This document shows positions 58,362 to 64,000 of a DNA stretch of 64,000 nt, in pieces (within the stretch, counting starts at the first letter, position 1; each line of letters begins with the position of its first letter). Origin of the DNA: Petunia secreta (taxonomy: Eukaryota; Streptophyta; Magnoliopsida; Solanales; Solanaceae). A program made the position numbers and the translations under genes. The notes under the pieces were generated by a model. It was not told the origin of the DNA and did not search any database. It saw nothing but the letters and a program-made list of their open reading frames with translations. The stretch spans positions 9,672,001 to 9,736,000 of the forward strand of contig JARKIP010000033.1 of NCBI GenBank assembly GCA_029990175.1. Reading direction: 5' to 3'.

Positions 58362-58670
58362 GTAACACCCCAGCTAAGGATTAAGTGTCCCACTTCGGCA
58401 TAACACAGGAGAGATGCTGGGTATATTAGTTAACTGGCCTTAGACCCTAGTGGCTCATGCACAGTTGAATGTAGATATCATGAACGCGAGGTGCAGGATA
58501 CCAGGCCGAGAAACCCGGGCAACCATTCCCCTATGTGCCAATCGCTAGCGCATCTAGGGCCCCGGCGCCCAGCTCAGCTGGAGAGGCCTCGTCTTTCATT
58601 CGATCATGCAAGAAGAGAATCACTTTTTGGTAAAGTAGATAGTATCACTAACGGGCTTAGATAGGACAAT
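58362..58670 (+). mobile_element. TRIM LTR fragment with a foreign centre
   Basis: TGTAACACCCCAGCTAAGGA (58362), CGGCATAACACAGG and GGCCTTAGACCCTAGTG at 58437-58453 are the left half of the TRIM LTR seen at 36496. CACTAACGGGCTTAGAT near 58648 is its right part. Between them, instead of the usual GCGTTTTAAAGCCGTGC region, lies about 190 bp of GC-rich unrelated sequence (CGCTAGCGCATCTAGGGCCC, GGCGCCCAGCTCAGCTGG). Confidence 0.65.
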
Positions 58671-59760
58671 AAATCAAATTTGTTTTGGGTTTAATTGGTA
58701 ATTTTCTTGTATCAAAGTGATACTCGAGCTAGGATCGGATTCGAGCTAGATAAAAGCTTGGAAAAGTAAACGAGACAAAGTATAAGCTAATTAATAAACG
58801 AGACAGAGCTTAAAAGTATAAATTGAATACTGTATTTCTCGATGTCTTGCTTGATTACAAAGTAGTCATACCTATAACCAAGGAAAATGGTAACGTTATG
58901 GCTACAATAATTATGACTTTATGGTCATTACTCCGTATTTAGCCGTGGTCAGCTCATGATCTTCCTCTTAAATGCCAGAGCAACGGTCAATGGTTACAGA
59001 AGATCGGGCCTCGTTTGCCGAGGTGTTTTATCTCCTCGAGGGGCCACCATATCGTTTATTCCTAATCTCGATTAGATTCTTCTCGAGGCGGTGCCGAGGA
59101 CTACTCCCCTAGGGAGGATGCCCTCATAGGTTTTGACTGTTCCGTAGCATGAGCCCTTACACCGAGGCGTTGGGATTTTTGCCCAATACAGTTAGTAAAA
59201 TCTTTAAGACGTTTAAAATATTAGAAAGCGCTCTAGTTAAATACCTAAAAAGAGTATGGGGGTTAAGGGTAAATTAAGATCCACGGATATGATGGAAATT
59301 ACCCAAGCTATATACGATAGTTGATTCTAGAACTATATTCTCCAGTAAAAGTTGGGTTCTGATCCGAATAGGTTAAATAAACCTAGGGTTGACTATTTAA
59401 ATTTGTTAATTAGCTATCTTAGTCTAATTTTTGCAATTTGTTGATATATGTCCAATATTACTACTATTTAAACTTATTTTTGGAAATTGGCCGGGAACCA
59501 TATTTGTGGAACTTAGGAGGTGTCTAGCCCCTTCCTTCTAGGTTAACTTGAACACTTACCCGAATCTCTGATTAGTAGATCAACCTGGAGTTATTGTTTA
59601 AATTGAATTAGAAATGTTTTTAGTTGATCTAATACGGCTAGAATAATTTACTAGGTGGCGACTCCAAAACTTTAACTCAAACGAGTTACCCAAGTCGGAA
59701 ACCACTTTTTTTTTTCTCTGGGCGAGCGATCTGGAGAAGGTAAAAAGTGGGGTGTGATAG
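58671..59760 (+). mobile_element. LTR sequence of a Tat/Ogre-type gypsy element
   Basis: The right part (CTAGGTGGCGACTCCAAAAC at 59651, ending GTGGGGTGTGATA near 59760) has the LTR layout seen in the solo LTR at 54870-54959, and sits just before a primer binding site. An earlier block (GGGCCTCGTTTGCCGAGGTG, CTCCTCGAGGGGCCACC, GGCGGTGCCGAGGACTACTC at 59005-59105) looks like another LTR family, so this interval may be composite. The LTR start could not be fixed. Confidence 0.55.
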
Positions 59761-59767
59761 ATATAAT

Positions 59768-59785
59768 TGCGACTCCGCTGGAGAT
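59768..59785 (+). promoter_or_regulatory. Retroelement primer binding site
   Basis: TGCGACTCCGCTGGAGA nearly matches TGGCGACTCCGCTGGGGA, the primer site (tRNA-Arg type) known from Ogre and related Tat elements. It lies directly after the LTR end. Confidence 0.8.
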
Positions 59786-60981
59786 ATTTATGTTCTAACC
59801 ATAACGATTTCTTCTGATTGGGGTTATTTTATTTTTTAATTACTTTATTGCTTTGATTATTTTATTCCACGGCTAACGGTTTTTCTTTGTTTTGTTTTCT
59901 TGTCAATTATTTTTGTTTCGAGTAATTCTTTAATTATTATGCATATTTTATTTAATTATATGTATTTTATAATTGTCATTCCGTTCATACATTCCTCCAC
60001 TTCTTAAATATTCACACTTTTACACATAAGAGCTATTGGGTAAAACTCACGGTCGTTCTACTACTAAAACACCTTTTAGGAAAGATGTGCAAAATTAGTC
60101 AACTAGCGAAGCTGTTGATGAAGCTGTTGACAGTTTGTGCACTTTCCACTTCCGAATTGTCTGTTTGGAGGAACCTTGTTGAGTCAAGCCACCTCTTAGT
60201 GGAAACTCTGTTTAAGAACTATGCATCATGTCATATCTAGAAAAAGTGTGACTTCGGCTCATGTCTAAATCTACTACTGGTTCATCATGTTTGAACGAAC
60301 CAGACGGGTTTTCAACCCTAAGGGATGTTTAAATGTGCTATGTGTGCATTATTTTAAAATTAAACTTGTTTAATGTAGACCATTTAATCTCTAAAAGGGT
60401 GGATCATCTAATTGTTTATTTTTGTTGCAGGTTTGAAAGATCAAAGAGGACATAGACTTTAGATTAATTTTATTTTCAAATTTTTTGTAACAGAATCAAT
60501 TATTTAAAAAAATTATCATTATTTCTACTTTTATGTAAGAAATATTATTTAATAAAATTATTTTTCATTCCTTTTGAGTTATGAGAACAAATGAGATGAC
60601 GCATGATACACGTTCAATTTTAAATACCCTACTCAAATATAGGAAGGCTTAACATCCTTGGCATGTTAATTTCCATTAGCCAACTTCGTAAAAAAAAAAA
60701 GGTCATCAAATGACGTTTATCATGAATCTTATGCGTATTGATCTTGTTAGGCCTACCTCCGGTACAAGAGAGGTCCCTTGCATTATAAGGAGTGATATGT
60801 TTTGATTTTGGTAATTATTATGTCAACACTGACTTGTTGTTTTCATGTGAAAGTTTTACTCCCACTCCCGAGGTTGACTTGTACATTCTGGCCGATCATC
60901 AATACCGGACAAGAGAAGACCAGTTACAACTCCTCCCCCTCACAAACTAGGAGAAAAGGAAAATGAAACATTAAGTCTGAG
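59786..60981 (+). other. Untranslated leader of the Tat/Ogre element
   Basis: A long AT-rich leader between primer site and gag, as is usual in this lineage. There is no upstream ORF of useful length. Confidence 0.6.
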
Positions 60982-63095
60982 TTGAATAATGATGTTCATA
61001 GTGATGATAACATTGAGACTAGTGGGACACCACGCAAGCTTGCCCCGGTTGGCTATGATGAACATGTTGATACTTTAGAGCAAAGAATTTTAGAACTTGA
61101 AGAGAAACTAATAATAGCCAGTTTACCTGTTGTTAACTCCGCTCATTCAAGGGAACCAGTCGATCAAAGTGGGTCAGTCTGCCCTAATGGAAAGGACCCT
61201 ATACACCCAACTGATCCTCATGTTGTCTACCAAACAGTACCACCAACCACATACCAAGCAGCACCACCTGCTACTTACCAAACAATACCACCTGCTAGTT
61301 ACCTAACAACACCAACTGCTACTTACCAAGCGACCCTACCAACTACTTATCAAGTGCTACCTCCCGCACATGCTGCTTACCTAAACACAAACTTACCCAC
61401 CAACACCATATATCCTCAGCCTTACAATCCTATATTCACTACCGAAACCAAACAATGAATGGGCGGAGGATGAAGCCAATGATGATGGGACAAAAGAGAA
61501 AGTTCGTAAGCTTGAGGCAGCCTTTAAGAAGTTTGAGTTAGGCAAACCACTAAAGGTTTAGCTTATAAAGATTTGTGTATCTATCCTACTTTAAAATTAC
61601 CTGACGGATACTAGATACCAAAGTTCGACTTGTTCAATGGCACTGGCGATCCTATGTCACATCTGAGAACATATTATGACAAGTTGATTGGAGTAGGGGA
61701 AGATGAGAAAGTACGAGTAAAGCTATTTAGCCAAAGCTTGACTGGAGATGCTTTAAGTTGGTGTTCTAAACAGAAGCCAGGTACATGGCTTGGTTGGGAA
61801 GATATGGCAGCAGACTATGTAGAAACATTTGGGTACAATACCGAAATGGTACTAGTTCGTTTCTATTTAGAAAAATTAAAAAAGAAACCCACGGAGATGT
61901 TTAGAGAATATGCTACTAGTTGGAGAGCAGAAGCTGCTAAGGTGCAATCCGCTATGAATGAAAAAGAAATAGTTAACACATTCATCCGCATACAAGAAGA
62001 TGTCTATTACGACAAGTTATTGCATATGAAGAACCAAAAGTTTGCAGATATAGTGTTGATGGGAGATGACGTAGAAGAATGATTAAAAGTTGAAAGATTA
62101 TTAGCTTGGCTGCGCTACAAGCTGCTAATAAGGCTATCCAGGCTGGAAACGTGAGTCTCTCCAAAAAGAAGAAAGATAAAGTCTCTTTTGCTTCAACCAT
62201 TCAAGACCCTGATTTCAACCACTATTATCAAATACCGCCACCATTCTATCCATGCCATCACATATCACCTGAGTATCCCGTTTACAACATTCAGCCCACT
62301 CGGCCTATATTCCACACCCCAGCACCAAGCCATCCACCATACCAGCAAAATACCAAACCCAACCACCGAAATGTACCACCATACCCTCCTAGGCCTCACC
62401 CCGGTACAAACCAAAGACCCAAAAGAAACTACACTTCATTAGCTGAATTCCACACCCAATTGTCCCAATACCTCAAAAGATGAAATTGACAACCAGACTT
62501 ATTGTCCGGACTTATTGTCCCAATACCTCAAAAGATGTCAGACAATCCTCCACCACACTTTGATTACAACAAAAGATGTGCATACCACTCAGGTGGACCG
62601 AGGCATGAGACAGAGAAATGTTTTGCATTGAGAGATAAGATTCAAGACCTAATAGATGAAAAAGTCATTCATTTGAAGACGCCAAATGTGTACAATAACC
62701 CACTACCCAATCACGGAGATAAGAAGGCGAATATGATTGACTTCGTCGAAGAATGCAATCTGGAAGTTACAATCATAAAAGCAAAAACAGTGTTTGATGA
62801 ATATAACTTTGGCATGAGGTACATCTTGTTTTGCAAAGGAAAAAATACTACAAAGGATACAAGAGGTTATCATTCACTAGAGCAGTTTATTCCAACTCTG
62901 AAACAGGCATTCATCTTTTCAAGCTATATGAAAACTCTCGAGGGTGGAGGACATGCCAAATGTGTTATTGATGTAGAAAATGAGCTGACTGGTCTAAATG
63001 AGCTATTCATGGAAGAATATGATGAAGTTCTCGACAAGCATATTGAGGCCCTGAACATCCAGAAAGCTGAAACTAAAATTATTCTGAACAACTGA
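60982..63095 (+). pseudogene. Ty3/gypsy (Tat/Ogre-type) gag, frameshifted
   Basis: Coding pieces in order. 60982-61458: coiled coil YDEHVDTLEQRILELEEKL, then a Pro/Tyr-rich repeat at 61230-61370 (YQTVPPTTYQAAPPATYQ). About 61459-61560: KVRKLEAAFKKFELGK in another frame. 61630-62082: Retrotrans_gag domain (FDLFNGTGDPMSHLRTYY, LFSQSLTGDALSWC, PTEMFREYATSWRAEAAKV). 62106-62483: LQAANKAIQAGNVSLSKKKK. 62502-63095: CAYHSGGPRHETEKCFALRD, the C-H-C knuckle-like block of this lineage with Arg where Gly usually stands. At least four stops or frameshifts break it (near 61458, 61612, 62080 and 62483). Gag would form the particle around element RNA; this copy cannot. Confidence 0.88.
62462..62540. repeat. 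Short internal duplication in gag
   Basis: TTGTCCCAATACCTCAAAAG followed by ATG occurs at 62461 and 62516, with ACTTATTGTCCGG doubling between. This 55-bp duplication creates the stop at 62481-62483 that ends one gag piece. Confidence 0.8.
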
Positions 63096-63840
63096 ACCTG
63101 TAGCACATTCGAGCATGCCGAGAACCTTAGTGGAGATGGGGCAGTAGTCATTTTCTTAAATAAAATACGACTCCGAGTTGTTAGCTTTTGCTATCTTTGT
63201 TTTTCAACTTTGTTGCATCATTGTTTCCTTTCGAAGACTATTTCTCAAGTCCAATAATAAAGCATTTCCTATTTCTTATTTTTGAGTATGTATCACTCAC
63301 TTTCCGCAAAATTATTTTAATCCCATTGAATCTGCGACTGCGATGTGAGAAAGCAGTCCAATACGACGAGTACAAGCCTGACTATGGCCATTCAAAAAAG
63401 GACATCTAAGGAACTTCATGGTTAATCACAGAAATCTTATAACAGACAACTGACGGAAGAGCATCAAGAAGATATTGAGGAAGATGACTTATAGTTCAAG
63501 GCGAAACAGTAGAAATACATATGAGAAGCAGAATTAGACAATCTTAAATGGATCAAAAGCCCACACAAGTAAGTGACGTTAATGGATAGCGAATTATGGA
63601 CAAAACAAGCAATATAATGGAAAAGGTATTTAAGAAGGAATTTAGCAAATTATAGTTGGCCCTGAACTGAAATTCTCAAAATCGAGAAAAAATTAACAAG
63701 ATCCGTTACTCAGGTACAAGAGATACTACAAATTGAGCAACATTCATCTTTATTGGATTCGAACTACGTCGCGACCTAATTCCCAAGAGGGCATACGTAG
63801 GAAGCCTACTCAAGGCACGGCCACGTCATAAGGAAATTTT
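63096..63840 (+). other. Post-gag spacer of the Tat/Ogre element
   Basis: No protease or reverse transcriptase motif was read here. The GCATACGTAGGAAGCCTACT stretch at 63791 is typical of non-coding spacers in these elements. The pol region, if any, lies beyond the right edge of the window. Confidence 0.55.
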
Positions 63841-63845
63841 ATTGG

Positions 63846-64000
63846 ACACTGGGGCAGAATTTTTTGAGTTTTCTTAAAAAAAATTTAAGGAATACATCAC
63901 AACACACTGGCGCAGAATTTTTGAGGGACCTCAAAAATTCAAAGAAAATACAAGCAACACACTGGGGCATAAATTTTGAGGTTCCCTCAAAATTTTAAAA
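63846..64000. repeat. Three tandem units of about 56 bp
   Basis: Units beginning ACACTGGGGCAGAATTTTTT, ACACTGGCGCAGAATTTTTG and ACACTGGGGCATAAATTTTG, each followed by inverted (CTCAAAA) sequence. The array is cut by the window edge. Confidence 0.85.

Noticed and set aside
1..64000. CRISPR array, bacterial operon or tRNA gene
   Set aside because: The tandem arrays have no unique spacers of equal length and lie in plant repeats. The genes have spliceosomal introns. The only tRNA-like sequence is the SINE head at 6180-6345 (minus strand), too decayed to be a tRNA.

Overview
This is plant nuclear DNA: AT-rich, intron-split genes with GT-AG splice sites, separated by nested transposable elements. 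The families present (Au-type SINE, RTE LINE with a TTG-rich tail, Tat/Ogre-lineage Ty3/gypsy LTRs, TRIM with a TGTGACACCCC start, hAT MITEs with TAGGGGTGGGC ends) and the gene sequences fit an asterid, most likely a Solanaceae. The species cannot be told from the window alone.

Three complete protein genes can be modelled exon by exon. (1) EMC1, subunit 1 of the ER membrane protein complex, minus strand 14324 to 7326, 12 exons, 982 codons. (2) A cytoplasmic poly(A)-binding protein, plus strand 29527 to 35941, 10 exons, 617 codons, four RRMs plus a C-terminal MLLE domain. (3) PSF1 (GINS1), a subunit of the GINS replication complex, minus strand 46486 to 40596, 6 exons, 229 codons, with two E2F-like sites upstream. 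They do unrelated jobs (membrane-protein insertion, mRNA translation and stability, DNA replication) and there is no sign that they work together.

Layout. 1-4564: non-autonomous LTR element cut by the window edge. 4745-5345: array of palindromes. 6180-6345: SINE. 7326-14324: EMC1. 15000-15780: possible organelle-derived DNA. 16130-16800: RTE LINE 3' end. 18426-19640: cluster of MITEs, one with its empty site preserved in a neighbouring duplicate. 20300-24650: LTR-like sequence with two minisatellites. 24871-27653: Mutator-like element with 225-bp inverted ends and a 10-bp target duplication, itself containing a solo LTR. 28050-28778: hAT element. 29414-35941: PABP. 36496-40179: TRIM split by a 3.35-kb element with a 9-bp duplication. 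40596-46752: PSF1 and promoter, with an L1-type LINE in intron 2. 46850-48510: minisatellite-bearing element and an inverted-repeat element.

50390-57560 appears to be the 3' part of a Tat-lineage Ty3/gypsy element on the minus strand. It has a decayed integrase and, on the opposite strand, an antisense ORF with a gypsy-type 'Transposase_28'-like protein and a coiled coil. This antisense ORF is split by a 2844-bp solo LTR with an exact AACCC duplication. 58360-64000 holds a TRIM fragment, LTR sequence, a primer binding site and a decayed gag of a second Tat/Ogre-type element that runs off the right edge.

Several insertion boundaries were fixed directly from target-site duplications and can be verified by anyone with the sequence.
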